From contig CAUJHJ010000046.1 in the NCBI GenBank assembly GCA_963204835.1, positions 1-64,000 on the forward strand: a stretch of 64,000 nt of DNA, in the 5' to 3' direction. The notes under the pieces were generated by a model. It had not been told where the DNA came from, searched no databases, and worked only from the letters and a program-made list of their open reading frames with translations. The position numbers and the translations under genes are program-made. Positions 1 through 8,989 of the stretch are shown piece by piece (positions within the stretch are counted from its first letter, which is position 1; the number at the start of each line of letters is the position of its first letter). The DNA comes from Pseudomonadota bacterium. GTDB lineage: Bacteria > Pseudomonadota > Gammaproteobacteria > Steroidobacterales > Steroidobacteraceae.

Positions 1-1
1 C

Positions 2-1897
2 TGGACCATCGACGCCGAGGGCGGGCATTCGGGGCAGCAGTTCCCGCTGAAGCTCGTCGAGTACGCCGGCGCGAAGGTCGAGCAGTTCAGCTTCACCAAT
101 GCCGACGCCGCGCACGCCGTGGAGCGCGCGCTGAACGAGGCTGCGGCGGGCAAACTCGCCGTCACGCGCATCGACCGCAAGCAGCGGCGCCGCAATCCCG
201 CCCCGCCCTTCACCACCTCGACGCTGCAGCAGGAAGCGGCGCGCAAGCTCGGCTTCTCCGCGCAGCGCACGATGCGCCTCGCGCAGCAGCTCTATGAAGG
301 CGTCGACTACGGCGAGGGCAGCGTAGGCCTCATCACCTACATGCGTACGGACTCGGTCTCGCTCGCGGCCGATGCCGTGGCGGAGATCCGCGAAGTCGCG
401 GCCCGGCTCTACGGCCCGGAAGCCGTCGCCGAGGAAGTGCGCGTCTACAAGGTCAAGTCGCGCAATGCGCAGGAAGCGCACGAAGCCGTGCGGCCGACTT
501 CCGCAGCAATTGCCCCGCAGCTGATCGAGGGCCGCATCGACCCCGACCAGTGGAAGCTCTACGCGCTCATCTGGAAGCGCGCGGTCGCCTGCCAGATGGC
601 ACACGCGCTGTTCGACACGGTCGCGGTCGACATGAATGCCGGCCCGCACGTGCTGCGCGCGAACGGCTCGACGCTGGTGAAGCCCGGCTTCATGGCCGTG
701 TACCAGGAAGGCCACGACGACACGGTCGACGACGACTCCGACCACGTGCTGCCGCCGATGAACGAAGGCGACACCGTCGCGCTCCTCGCCGTGCACCCGG
801 TGCAGCATTTCACCGAGCCGCCGCCGCGCTACTCAGAGGCCTCGCTCGTCAAGGCGCTCGAGGAGCACGGCATCGGCCGGCCGTCGACCTATGCGTCGAT
901 CATCTCGACGCTCAAGGATCGCGAGTACGTCGACATGGACAGCCGGCGGTTCATCCCGACCGACATCGGCAAGATCGTCAACGGCTTCCTCTCGAAGCAC
1001 TTCCACCGTTACGTCGAGTACGGCTTCACCGCGGCGATGGAAGACGAGCTCGATGCCGTCTCGCGCGGCGAGGAGGACTGGACGCAGCCGCTGAAGAAGT
1101 TCTGGAAGCCCTTCATCGACCTCGTCGAGCACACTGAGAAGAACGTGTCGCGCGACGAAGTGGCGCAGGCGCGCGAACTCGGCACCGATCCGGCGAGCGG
1201 CAAGCCGGTCAGCGTGCGCATGGGCCGCTTCGGGCCCTTCGTGCAGATCGGCACCCGCGACGACGCGGACAAGCCGCGCTTCGCCGGGCTGCGTCCCGGC
1301 CAGAAGATGGACAAGATCAGCTTCGAGGAGGCGATGGAGCTCTTCAAGCTGCCGCGCAACCTCGGCGAGACGGCCGAGGGCGAGCCCGTGCAGGCGAACA
1401 TCGGCCGCTTCGGCCCCTATGTGAAGTACGGCGCGAAGTACGCCTCGCTCAAGGAAGACGACCCGTACACGATCACGCTCGAACGCGCGCTCGAGGTGAT
1501 CGCGGCGAAGAAGCTCGCCGACGCCAACCGCCTGATCCAGGACTTCGGCGTCGACGACATCCAGGTACTGAACGGCCGCTACGGCCCGTACATCACCGAC
1601 AAGAAGAAGAACGCCAAGATCCCGAAGGACCGCGACCCGAAGTCGCTCACGCTGGAAGAGTGCCGCGAGCTGCTCGCCGCGGCGCCCGAGCGCGGCGGCC
1701 GCTTCGGCCGGCGCGGCGCGCAGAAGGGCGGCAAGGTGGGCGGCAAGGCGGCCGCTCCCAGGGCGGAAGCCGCGGCGCCGGTGGAGGCTGCGCCCGCTCC
1801 CGCGGCAGCGCCGAAGAAGAAGGCGGCCCCGAAGAAGAAGGCCGCCGGCAAGAAGACCGCGGCCAAGGCAAAAGCGCCGGCGAAGAAACCCGCCTGA
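2..1897 (+). CDS. topA: DNA topoisomerase I (TopA), 3' portion; 5' end outside the window
   Basis: Type IA topoisomerase that relaxes negative supercoils through a transient 5'-phosphotyrosine DNA link. The frame is open from the first bases, so the N-terminal Toprim domain lies upstream. Catalytic Tyr is in the ITYMRTDS motif (codon at 338-340). Several C-terminal repeats with GRFGPYVKYG or NGRYGPYIT cores follow; these lack the zinc-finger cysteines of E. coli TopA and match the Cys-free repeat type common in other phyla. The last about 45 residues are an Ala/Lys/Pro tail (KKKAAPKKKAAGKK) resembling histone-H1-like tails and probably binding DNA. The next gene, rlmJ, starts 10 bp after the stop. 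Family assignment is secure. Confidence 0.97.
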   Translation, partial: WTIDAEGGHSGQQFPLKLVEYAGAKVEQFSFTNADAAHAVERALNEAAAGKLAVTRIDRKQRRRNPAPPFTTSTLQQEAARKLGFSAQRTMRLAQQLYEGVDYGEGSVGLITYMRTDSVSLAADAVAEIREVAARLYGPEAVAEEVRVYKVKSRNAQEAHEAVRPTSAAIAPQLIEGRIDPDQWKLYALIWKRAVACQMAHALFDTVAVDMNAGPHVLRANGSTLVKPGFMAVYQEGHDDTVDDDSDHVLPPMNEGDTVALLAVHPVQHFTEPPPRYSEASLVKALEEHGIGRPSTYASIISTLKDREYVDMDSRRFIPTDIGKIVNGFLSKHFHRYVEYGFTAAMEDELDAVSRGEEDWTQPLKKFWKPFIDLVEHTEKNVSRDEVAQARELGTDPASGKPVSVRMGRFGPFVQIGTRDDADKPRFAGLRPGQKMDKISFEEAMELFKLPRNLGETAEGEPVQANIGRFGPYVKYGAKYASLKEDDPYTITLERALEVIAAKKLADANRLIQDFGVDDIQVLNGRYGPYITDKKKNAKIPKDRDPKSLTLEECRELLAAAPERGGRFGRRGAQKGGKVGGKAAAPRAEAAAPVEAAPAPAAAPKKKAAPKKKAAGKKTAAKAKAPAKKPA

Positions 1898-1907
1898 AGC
1901 TGCGCCG

Positions 1908-2774
1908 ATGAAGTACCGGCACGCCTTCCACGCCGGCAATTTCGCGGACGTGCACAAGCACATCGCGCTGGTGGCGTTGCTGCGCGCCCTGCAACGCAAG
2001 GACAAGGGGTTCTTCTTCCTCGACACGCACGCCGGCCGCGGGCGCTATGCACTCGCGAGCGGCGATGCGCGCACGAGTGGCGAGTCGCAGGCGGGCATCG
2101 AACGGCTGCTTGCGACCTGCGACCGCTCGAGCCGGCAAGCCGCCGCACCGGAACTCGCCGACTACCTCAACGTGATCGAAGGCTGGCGGCGCGGCGCAGA
2201 TGCGCGCCACGACTACCCCGGCTCGCCGCTGATCGCCGCGCAACTGCTGCGCCCGCAGGACCAGGGCAGCGCCATCGAATCGCAGCCCGCCGAGTTCGAG
2301 GCCCTGCGCAAGGCGCTCGGCCGCGGATCGCGCATCGTGGCCGAGCATGGCGATGGCTACCAGCGGCTGCGCGCGCACCTGCCGCCCGCCTCGCGGCGCG
2401 GCCTCGTGCTGATCGACCCGCCCTATGAGGACACGCGCGGCGACTTCCGCGCAGCGGCGACGGCCGTGCGCGACGCGCTCGAGCGCTTCGCGACGGGCGT
2501 GATCGCGCTCTGGTATCCGATGAAGGACCAGCGCGACACGGACCGCTGGCTGCAGGAACTCGCGCACGGGGTCGGGCGCCCGATGCTGGCGGCCGAGCTC
2601 TGGATACATCCGCCCGATTCGCGCGCCGGGCTCAACGGCTCCGGGCTCGCGATCGTCAATCCGCCCTTCCAGTTCGCGGAGCGCTGCGACGCCTGGCATG
2701 CGCAGTTGCAGGAGATACTCGGCGGTGCCGAGGCGGGTTCGAGGATCGTCTCGCTGGTCGCCGAAAGCCGGTAA
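1908..2774 (+). CDS. rlmJ: 23S rRNA (adenine(2030)-N6)-methyltransferase RlmJ
   Basis: SAM-dependent methyltransferase that modifies A2030 of 23S rRNA. The 288-aa product begins with the family hallmark MKYRHAFHAGNFADVHKH and carries the N6-adenine methyltransferase motif IV, DPPY, near residue 170 (LIDPPYED). Length matches E. coli RlmJ (about 280 aa). It sits between topA and aroE on the same strand with very short gaps, so all three are probably cotranscribed. RlmJ is mainly a gammaproteobacterial protein, which helps place the organism. Confidence 0.95.
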   Translation: MKYRHAFHAGNFADVHKHIALVALLRALQRKDKGFFFLDTHAGRGRYALASGDARTSGESQAGIERLLATCDRSSRQAAAPELADYLNVIEGWRRGADARHDYPGSPLIAAQLLRPQDQGSAIESQPAEFEALRKALGRGSRIVAEHGDGYQRLRAHLPPASRRGLVLIDPPYEDTRGDFRAAATAVRDALERFATGVIALWYPMKDQRDTDRWLQELAHGVGRPMLAAELWIHPPDSRAGLNGSGLAIVNPPFQFAERCDAWHAQLQEILGGAEAGSRIVSLVAESR

Positions 2775-2797
2775 GCTTGCCGCAGGGGAGGAAGGCA

Positions 2798-3619
2798 GTG
2801 GACGACATCGACCAGTATGGCGTCATCGGACACCCGGTCGCGCACAGCCGCTCGCCGTTCATCCACGGGCTTTTCGCGAAGCAGACGGGCCAGCGGATCG
2901 CGTACCGGCTCTATGACGTGCCGCCCGAGGAGTTCGTGCCGCGCGTCACCGGCTTTTTCGAGGGCGGCGGACGCGGGCTCAATGTCACGGTGCCGCACAA
3001 GCAGGCGGCTGCGTCCTGTGCGCAGGTCCTCACGCCCCGCGCAACCCAGGCGCGCGCGGTGAACACGCTCAAGATGGAAGCCGACGGCACGCTGCTCGGC
3101 GACAACACCGATGGCGTCGGCCTGGCGCGCGACCTCACGCGCAACCTCGGCATCGTGGTCGCGGGACTCAAGGTACTGATCCTCGGCGCGGGCGGGGCGA
3201 CGCGCGGCATCGTCGGGCCGCTCCTCGACCTGGCACCGGGCGCGCTCACGATCGCCAACCGCACGGCCGAGCGCGCCCGCGTGGTTGCGGCGAGCTTCGC
3301 CGACCTCGGGCCGGTGAAGGGTTGCGGGTTCCACGAGATCGACGCCCAGCCCTGGGACCTCGTGATCAATGCGACCGCCGCGAGCCTCGCGGGCGGGCGG
3401 CCAGATGTGACCCCCGCCATCATCGGCGCGAACACCATCTGCTACGATCTTGCCTACGGCCAGGCGGCGACACCCTTCCTGTCGTGGGCACTCGCCGAAG
3501 GCGCCGCCGGGGCGCACCTCGGCTGGGGCATGCTGGTCGAGCAGGCCGCCGAGTCGTTCCACCTGTGGCGCGGCGTGCGCCCGGAAACCCGCCCGGTGCT
3601 CGAGGTCCTGCGCGGCTAG
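2798..3619 (+). CDS. aroE: Shikimate dehydrogenase (NADP+) AroE
   Basis: Reduces 3-dehydroshikimate to shikimate in aromatic amino acid biosynthesis. The 273-aa product has the shikimate-binding SRSP (residues 17-20), catalytic Lys in NVTVPHK (about K68), catalytic Asp in GDNTDGVG (about D105) and the nucleotide-binding loop LGAGGATRG. I place the start at the GTG at 2798: GGAGG lies 6 nt upstream and the protein then begins directly before the conserved YGVIGHPVAHS. An in-frame TTG at 2777 would include the Shine-Dalgarno in the coding region and is less likely. The gene ends 4 bp before a palindromic element. Confidence 0.96.
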   Translation: MDDIDQYGVIGHPVAHSRSPFIHGLFAKQTGQRIAYRLYDVPPEEFVPRVTGFFEGGGRGLNVTVPHKQAAASCAQVLTPRATQARAVNTLKMEADGTLLGDNTDGVGLARDLTRNLGIVVAGLKVLILGAGGATRGIVGPLLDLAPGALTIANRTAERARVVAASFADLGPVKGCGFHEIDAQPWDLVINATAASLAGGRPDVTPAIIGANTICYDLAYGQAATPFLSWALAEGAAGAHLGWGMLVEQAAESFHLWRGVRPETRPVLEVLRG

Positions 3620-3623
3620 GCGT

Positions 3624-3690
3624 GGTGCCGGTTTTTCGGTTGTTGCGCGACAACGCAGCTCAATAACCGAATAGCCGAAAACCCGGCACC
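3624..3690. repeat. Palindromic element, copy 1 (between convergent aroE and gor)
   Basis: Imperfect inverted repeat of about 67 bp. Outer arms ggtgccggtttttcgg (3624-3639) and ccgaaaacccggcacc (3675-3690) pair with one mismatch; an inner hairpin ttgt-tgcgcg-acaa lies at 3640-3653. A clearly related element occurs at 34277-34347, sharing the ttgcgcgacaa core, the caata-gccgaaaa stretch and the cccggcaccctt end. It fills the convergent intergenic space, so it could end transcription in both directions or be a REP/MITE-like dispersed palindrome. Confidence 0.75.
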
Positions 3691-3696
3691 CTTATC

Positions 3697-5046
3697 TTAC
3701 CGCATCGTCACGAATTCCTCGGCACTCGTCGGGTGGATCGCGACCGTGTCGTCGAAGTCGCGCTTGCGCGCTCCCATCTTCACCGCGACGGCGAAGCCCT
3801 GCAGCATCTCGTCGGCGCCGTCGCCGATCACGTGCAGGCCGACGATGCGCTCCTCCGGCCCGGTCACGACGAGCTTCATCGACGCGCGGGCCTTGTGCGT
3901 CGTAAGCGCGTAGTACATCGGCACGAAGTTCGAGGTGTACACGCGCACGGCCGCATCCCCGAATTGCGCGCGCGCTTCGGCTTCGGTGAGCCCGACGGTA
4001 CCGATCGGGGGATGCGTGAAAACCACGGTGGGCACGTTCCCGTAGTCGAGGTGACGCCCCTCCATTCCACCGTACAGGCGATCGGCGAGGCGGCGCCCGG
4101 CCGCGATCGCGACCGGCGTGAGCGGCAGGTGGCCGGTCACGTCGCCGATCGCGAACACCTGCGGCACGGTCGTCTGCTGGAACCGGTCGACCTGCACGAA
4201 TCCCGAGGCGGAGAGCGCGACGCCCGCGCGCTCGAGCCCGAGGTCTTCGACGATCGGCTCGCGCCCGGCCGCCCACAGCATGCAATCGACGGGCGGCAGC
4301 ACGCGGCCGTCGGCCAGGGTCGCCACGAGCGCGCCGTCCTTGCGCGCAAGGCTCGCCGTCGTCGCGCCGGTCACGATCCCGACGCCGCCGTCGCGCAGTG
4401 CCTGCATCGCGCCGTCGCCCAGCATCGTATCGAAGGAGCGCAGCACGCGATCGAAGCGGATCGCGAGCGTCACCTTCGAGCCGAGCGCGGCCAGGATGCC
4501 CGCAAGCTCGACGGCCACATAGCCGCTGCCTGCGACCAGCGTGCGCGCCGGCAAGGCCGCGAGGTCGAAGAAGCCATCCGAATCGATGCACAACTCGCCG
4601 CCGGGAAAGCGCGCGCGTTGCGGCCGCCCGCCCGTCGCGATGACCACGCGTCCCGCCTCGATCTTGCGCCCGTCGACCGCGAGCAACTGCGCACCCGCGA
4701 AGCGGGCGCGGCCGCGGATCAACGTGACGCCGCGCTTGTCGAGGTTTTTCGCGTAAATGCCGTTCAGGCGCTCGACATAGGCATCGCGCTTCGCCTTCAG
4801 CGCCGCGAAATCGAGCCCGCGCACCTCGAGTGCAAAGCCGTACCCGGCGGCGTCATCGAGGCCGGCCGCCAGCTCGGCGGCGTTCCACATGACTTTCTTC
4901 GGCACGCAGCCGACATTGACGCAGGTGCCGCCGAGGCGGCCCGCTTCGATGACGACGGCGCGCGCGCCGTACTCGGCGGCGCGCTGCGCGCAGGCGAGCC
5001 CGCCGCTGCCGCCGCCGATGACCGCAAGATCGTATTTTTCAGGCAT
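3697..5046 (-). CDS. gor: Glutathione-disulfide reductase (Gor)
   Basis: FAD/NADPH flavoenzyme that regenerates reduced glutathione. The 449-aa product has the N-terminal FAD motif GGGSGG, the redox-active disulfide [13 protein letters not shown] (C42/C47), a second Rossmann motif [11 protein letters not shown] followed by basic residues in [11 protein letters not shown] that are typical of NADPH specificity in glutathione reductases, and the C-terminal HPTSAEEF with the catalytic His-Glu pair (about H438/E443). Disulfide and C-terminal signatures favour Gor over lipoamide or mercuric reductase. It diverges from prlC with only 31 bp between start codons and has no Shine-Dalgarno; a TAGAAT box sits 5 nt before the ATG. 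Confidence 0.93.
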   Translation of the reverse strand: MPEKYDLAVIGGGSGGLACAQRAAEYGARAVVIEAGRLGGTCVNVGCVPKKVMWNAAELAAGLDDAAGYGFALEVRGLDFAALKAKRDAYVERLNGIYAKNLDKRGVTLIRGRARFAGAQLLAVDGRKIEAGRVVIATGGRPQRARFPGGELCIDSDGFFDLAALPARTLVAGSGYVAVELAGILAALGSKVTLAIRFDRVLRSFDTMLGDGAMQALRDGGVGIVTGATTASLARKDGALVATLADGRVLPPVDCMLWAAGREPIVEDLGLERAGVALSASGFVQVDRFQQTTVPQVFAIGDVTGHLPLTPVAIAAGRRLADRLYGGMEGRHLDYGNVPTVVFTHPPIGTVGLTEAEARAQFGDAAVRVYTSNFVPMYYALTTHKARASMKLVVTGPEERIVGLHVIGDGADEMLQGFAVAVKMGARKRDFDDTVAIHPTSAEEFVTMR

Positions 5047-5051
5047 TTCGC

Positions 5052-5057
5052 ATTCTA
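5052..5057 (-). promoter_or_regulatory. Putative -10 box (TAGAAT) for leaderless gor
   Basis: On the minus strand TAGAAT lies 5 nt before the gor ATG, with no Shine-Dalgarno between. If it is the -10 element, transcription would begin at or next to the start codon. No good -35 is visible. The same geometry recurs at five other gene starts in the window. Confidence 0.45.
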
Positions 5058-5065
5058 CACACGGC

Positions 5066-5071
5066 TACAAT
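5066..5071 (+). promoter_or_regulatory. Putative -10 box (TACAAT) for leaderless prlC
   Basis: TACAAT lies 6 nt before the prlC ATG at 5078 with no Shine-Dalgarno between them. It faces the gor box within the same 31-bp divergent gap, so the two promoters would overlap almost completely and could compete for polymerase. Confidence 0.45.
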
Positions 5072-5077
5072 GGCGCG

Positions 5078-7093
5078 ATGCCGAACCCCCTGCTGTCCGA
5101 CCAGTTGCTGCCCCGCTTCGATGAGATCCGCCCCGAGCACGTCGAGCCGGCGATCCGCACGCTCCTCGAGGAAAGCCGCGCGCGCGTCGCGCGGCTCGCC
5201 GCCGACGAGGCGCCGGGCTTCGCGCGGCTCGTGGAGCCGCTCGAGGACCTGCAGCATCGCCTCTCCCGCACCTGGTCGCCGGTCAGCCACCTGAACGCCG
5301 TCGCGAACTCCGCGCCGCTGCGCGAGGCCTACAACACCTGCCTGCCGCTCCTGACCGAATACCACACCGACCTTGCGCAGAGCGAACCGCTTTACCGTGC
5401 ATACGCCGCGGTCGCGGAGCGCGAAGCGGGCCAGCTCGACCCCGTGCAGCTGCGCGTCATCGAGCACATGCTGCGCGAGTTCCGGCTCGCGGGCGTCGCG
5501 CTCGACCCGCGGAAGAAGGAACGCTTCAAGGCGGCGATGCTCGAACTGTCGGCGCTGCAGTCGAAGTTCGAGGAGAACGTGCTCGATGCGACCAACGCCT
5601 GGACCCGGCACGTCACCGACCCCGCGGAGCTCGCCGGGCTGAACGACATCCTCGTCGCGCAGGCGCGCAGCCGCGCCCATGACGCGCGCCGCGAGGGCTG
5701 GCTGCTCGCGCTCGACCAGCCGACCTATGTCGCCGTCGTCACGGACGCCGAATCGCAGTCCCTGCGGCGCGATTTCCACGAGGCCTGGACCACGCGCGCT
5801 TCCGACCAGGGGCCGCTTGCCGGCCAGTGGGACAACACGCAGGTCATGCGGGATATCCTGCGCCTGCGCCACGAGGCCGCGCGCCTGCTCGGCTTCGGCA
5901 ACTTCGCCGAGTACGCGCTCGCCACGCGCATGGCGAAGAGCGTGCCGGAAGTCATCGCCTTCCTGCGCGAGCTGGCGCGCGCCGCACGCCCGGCCGCCCT
6001 GCGCGAATTCGCCGAGCTCGAACGGTTCGCGGGCACGAAGCTCGAGCCCTGCGACATCGCCTTCTGGTCCGAGCGGCTGCAGAAGAGCCGCTACTCGGTA
6101 TCGCAGGAAGAGCTGCGCGCGTACTTTCCCTTGCCGCGCGTGCTCGCGGCCCTCTTCAAGGTCGCCGAACGCCTGTTCGGCCTGCGTATCGTGGAGCGCA
6201 GCGGCGTCCCGACCTGGCACCCGGACGCGCGCTACTTCGAGATCGAGGCGCGCGGCGCGACGGTCGGCAGCTTCTACCTCGACGCGTACGCGCGCCCGCA
6301 CAAGCGCAGCGGCGCATGGATGGACGACTGCGTCGGCCGCAAGGCGACCGCGGGCGGCACCACGACCCCGGTCGCGTACCTCGTCTGCAACTTCCTGCCG
6401 CCGGGCGATGGGCAGCCGGCCCTGCTGACCCACGACGACGTCGTGACGCTCTTCCACGAGTTCGGCCACGGCCTGCACCACATGCTGACGCGCGTCGCCT
6501 ACCCGAGCCTCGCCGGCATCAACGGCGTCGCCTGGGACGCGGTCGAGCTGCCGAGCCAGTTCCTCGAGAACTATGCCTGGCATGAGGGCGTCCTCGAGGA
6601 GATGGCCGTGCATCACGCCACCGGCGAGCCATTGCCCGCCGGCAAGCGGCGCCAGCTCATCGCCACCCGCAGCTTCCATGCGGGCCTTGCGACGATGCGC
6701 CAGGTCGAGTTCGCGCTGTTCGACTTCCGCCTGCACGCCGAGTACGACGCGGCGCAAGGCGGGCGCGTGCTCGAGACGCTCGAGGAGGTGCGCCGCGAGG
6801 TGGCGGTGGTGCCCGCGACGCCGTGGAACCGCTTCCCGCACAGCTTCGGCCACGTGTTCGCGGGCGGCTACGCGGCCGGCTACTACAGCTACAAGTGGGC
6901 CGAGGTGCTCGCGGCCGACGCGTTCGCGGCCTTCGAGGAAGCCGGCGTGTTCGATCGCGCGACCGCCGAGCGATTCCTCGATGCCATCCTTTCGCGCGGC
7001 GGCAGCCGCGACGCGCTCGAGGCGTTCGTCGAGTTCCGCGGCAGGAAGCCCGACATCGCGCCGCTGCTGCGCCAGCACGGCATCGCGGCCTAG
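5078..7093 (+). CDS. prlC: Oligopeptidase A (M3 family metallopeptidase)
   Basis: Cytoplasmic zinc oligopeptidase that degrades short peptides, including cleaved signal peptides. The 671-aa product is close to the usual 680 aa. The zinc motif HEFGH is at about residues 460-464 (LFHEFGHGLHHML). I choose ATG 5078 (MPNPLLSDQLLPRFDEIRPEHV), which matches the family N-terminus; longer in-frame extension runs back into gor and is artificial. xth follows 12 bp downstream. Confidence 0.95.
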   Translation: MPNPLLSDQLLPRFDEIRPEHVEPAIRTLLEESRARVARLAADEAPGFARLVEPLEDLQHRLSRTWSPVSHLNAVANSAPLREAYNTCLPLLTEYHTDLAQSEPLYRAYAAVAEREAGQLDPVQLRVIEHMLREFRLAGVALDPRKKERFKAAMLELSALQSKFEENVLDATNAWTRHVTDPAELAGLNDILVAQARSRAHDARREGWLLALDQPTYVAVVTDAESQSLRRDFHEAWTTRASDQGPLAGQWDNTQVMRDILRLRHEAARLLGFGNFAEYALATRMAKSVPEVIAFLRELARAARPAALREFAELERFAGTKLEPCDIAFWSERLQKSRYSVSQEELRAYFPLPRVLAALFKVAERLFGLRIVERSGVPTWHPDARYFEIEARGATVGSFYLDAYARPHKRSGAWMDDCVGRKATAGGTTTPVAYLVCNFLPPGDGQPALLTHDDVVTLFHEFGHGLHHMLTRVAYPSLAGINGVAWDAVELPSQFLENYAWHEGVLEEMAVHHATGEPLPAGKRRQLIATRSFHAGLATMRQVEFALFDFRLHAEYDAAQGGRVLETLEEVRREVAVVPATPWNRFPHSFGHVFAGGYAAGYYSYKWAEVLAADAFAAFEEAGVFDRATAERFLDAILSRGGSRDALEAFVEFRGRKPDIAPLLRQHGIAA

Positions 7094-7105
7094 GCTCGCC
7101 CCGCG

Positions 7106-7876
7106 ATGCGCACGATCGCCACCTGGAACGTCAACTCGCTGCGCGTGCGCCTGCCGCAGCTCACCGAGTGGCTCGCCGGCGAGCCGGTCCATACGCTCGC
7201 GCTGCAGGAAACGAAGCTCGAGGACGCCGCGTTCCCGCGTGCGGAACTCGAGGCGCTTGGCTACCAGGTCGCCTTCAGCGGCCAGCGCACCTACAACGGG
7301 GTCGCGATCCTCGCGCGCGCACCGATCGGCGACGTCGTCATCGACATTCCCGGCTTCGACGATCCGCAGCGGCGCGTGCTCGCGGCGACGATCGACGGCG
7401 TGCGCGTCGTGAACCTCTACGTGCCGAACGGCCAGTCGGTCGGATCCGACAAGTATGAGTACAAGCTGCGCTGGCTCGAAGCGCTGCGCGGCTGGCTCGC
7501 CGGCGAGGTGGCACGGCACCCGAGGATCGTCGTGCTGGGCGACTTCAACATCGCGCCGGACGATCGCGACGTGCACGACCCGGCCGCCTGGGCCGGCTCC
7601 GTGCTCGTCAGCGATCCCGAGCGCGCCGCGCTCGGCGCATTGTTCGCACTCGGCCTGAAGGACAGCTTCCGCCTCTTCGAGCAGCCGGCCGACAGCTTCA
7701 GCTGGTGGGACTACCGGCAGGGCGCATTCCGGCGCAACAACGGCCTGCGCATCGACCTGCTGCTCGTCTCGGAGGCCCTCGCCGCATGTTGCAGGCGCGC
7801 CGCGATCGATCGTGAGCCGCGCCGCGCCGAGCGGCCGTCCGACCATGTGCCGGCGCTCGCGAGCTTTGACATATAA
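7106..7876 (+). CDS. xth: Exodeoxyribonuclease III (AP endonuclease)
   Basis: Mg-dependent base-excision-repair nuclease that cleaves at abasic sites and degrades 3' ends of duplex DNA. The 256-aa product has all EEP-family motifs: TWNVNS (N8), LQETK (E35), GDFNIAP and the C-terminal SDHVP (H247). Length is typical for XthA. It begins 12 bp after prlC on the same strand, so it may be cotranscribed. Confidence 0.94.
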   Translation: MRTIATWNVNSLRVRLPQLTEWLAGEPVHTLALQETKLEDAAFPRAELEALGYQVAFSGQRTYNGVAILARAPIGDVVIDIPGFDDPQRRVLAATIDGVRVVNLYVPNGQSVGSDKYEYKLRWLEALRGWLAGEVARHPRIVVLGDFNIAPDDRDVHDPAAWAGSVLVSDPERAALGALFALGLKDSFRLFEQPADSFSWWDYRQGAFRRNNGLRIDLLLVSEALAACCRRAAIDREPRRAERPSDHVPALASFDI

Positions 7877-7971
7877 GCGTTACCCCTGATCCGGGAAAAC
7901 TGTGCGGTGCGTCGCTGGCGCGCCCCGGATCCGCGGCCTAGACTCCGGCAGGATCACCGCCTGGCCGCTCG

Positions 7972-8979
7972 ATGCAGCAGAACCGACGCAGCGACTACGA
8001 CGTCACGAACACCGTCCAGGTCAGTTCGCCGGGCAGCGTCTGCGACGCCATCAAGAAACTCTTCACCGCCACCTGGCCGGGCGCACCCTTCGACCCCGTG
8101 TTGCGCGCCTTCGACCGGCTCGAAGAGGCGTTTTCGGGGCGCGACCCGCAATACCACGCGCTCGACACCGTCTATCACGACACGCAGCACACGCTCGACG
8201 TCACGCTCGCGATGGCGCGCCTCTGCGCCGGCTACGAGCGCGAGGCGCCGCCGGGCCGCGCGCTCGGCGCGGAACGCGCCACCATCGGTCTCCTGATCGC
8301 GCTGTTCCACGACATCGGCTACCTGCGCGAGCGCAGCGACACGGTGACCCGCAGCGGCGCGGAGCTGACCGCCACGCATGTCGCGCGCGGCGCGCACTTC
8401 CTCGAACACTACCTGCCGAAGGCGGGCTTCGCCGACTGGGTGCCGATCGCGACCCAGATCATCCATTTCACGGGCTACGAGGTGCCGCTCGCGGACATCG
8501 TCGTGTTCGACGAGCGCGACCGCAAGCTCGGCCACCTGCTCGGCACGGCCGACATGATCGCGCAGATCGCCGATCGCTGTTACCTCGAAAAGTGCCGCGA
8601 CCGGCTCTATCCGGAGTTCGTGCTGGGCGGCTATGCGCTGCCGCTGTCGACCAACGGCGATCGCAAGGTGAAGTACGCCTCGGGGCTCGACCTGCTGCGC
8701 CAGACGCCGCAGTTCGTGTCGGAGACGCGCATGAAGCGCCTCGACGGCGCATTCGGCTCGGCCTACCGTCACCTCGAAGTGCTGTTCGAGGGCAGGAATC
8801 CGTACATGGAGGCGATCGACCGCAACCTCGGATTCCTGAATCAGGTCTTGCGCAGCGAGAGCTGGCGCATGCTGCGCCGCAATCCGCCGGTATTCGCCGC
8901 GGGAGACGACCCGCTCGGCACCACGCGCGGGCTGGCGATGGGCTACATCCGCAAGGCCTGGGCGAAGCAGTCGGCCTGA
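7972..8979 (+). CDS. HD-domain metal-dependent phosphohydrolase
   Basis: The 335-aa product has an HD-superfamily core: His residues in YHDTQHT (H69, H73), the HD doublet in LFHDIGY (H113-D114), H165 and a downstream Asp in LGTADMI (about D194). These are the expected metal ligands, so phosphohydrolase or phosphodiesterase activity is likely. The substrate cannot be told from sequence; cyclic-nucleotide phosphodiesterase is one option. No signal peptide or membrane segment. It stands alone on the plus strand after a 95-bp gap. Confidence 0.8.
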   Translation: MQQNRRSDYDVTNTVQVSSPGSVCDAIKKLFTATWPGAPFDPVLRAFDRLEEAFSGRDPQYHALDTVYHDTQHTLDVTLAMARLCAGYEREAPPGRALGAERATIGLLIALFHDIGYLRERSDTVTRSGAELTATHVARGAHFLEHYLPKAGFADWVPIATQIIHFTGYEVPLADIVVFDERDRKLGHLLGTADMIAQIADRCYLEKCRDRLYPEFVLGGYALPLSTNGDRKVKYASGLDLLRQTPQFVSETRMKRLDGAFGSAYRHLEVLFEGRNPYMEAIDRNLGFLNQVLRSESWRMLRRNPPVFAAGDDPLGTTRGLAMGYIRKAWAKQSA

Positions 8980-8989
8980 TGCCCGCCGG

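Noticed and set aside
7877..7971. ccgga/tccgg stretches before the HD gene as a terminator
   Set aside because: Arms are short and scattered, with no T-run; pairing is no better than expected in GC-rich DNA.
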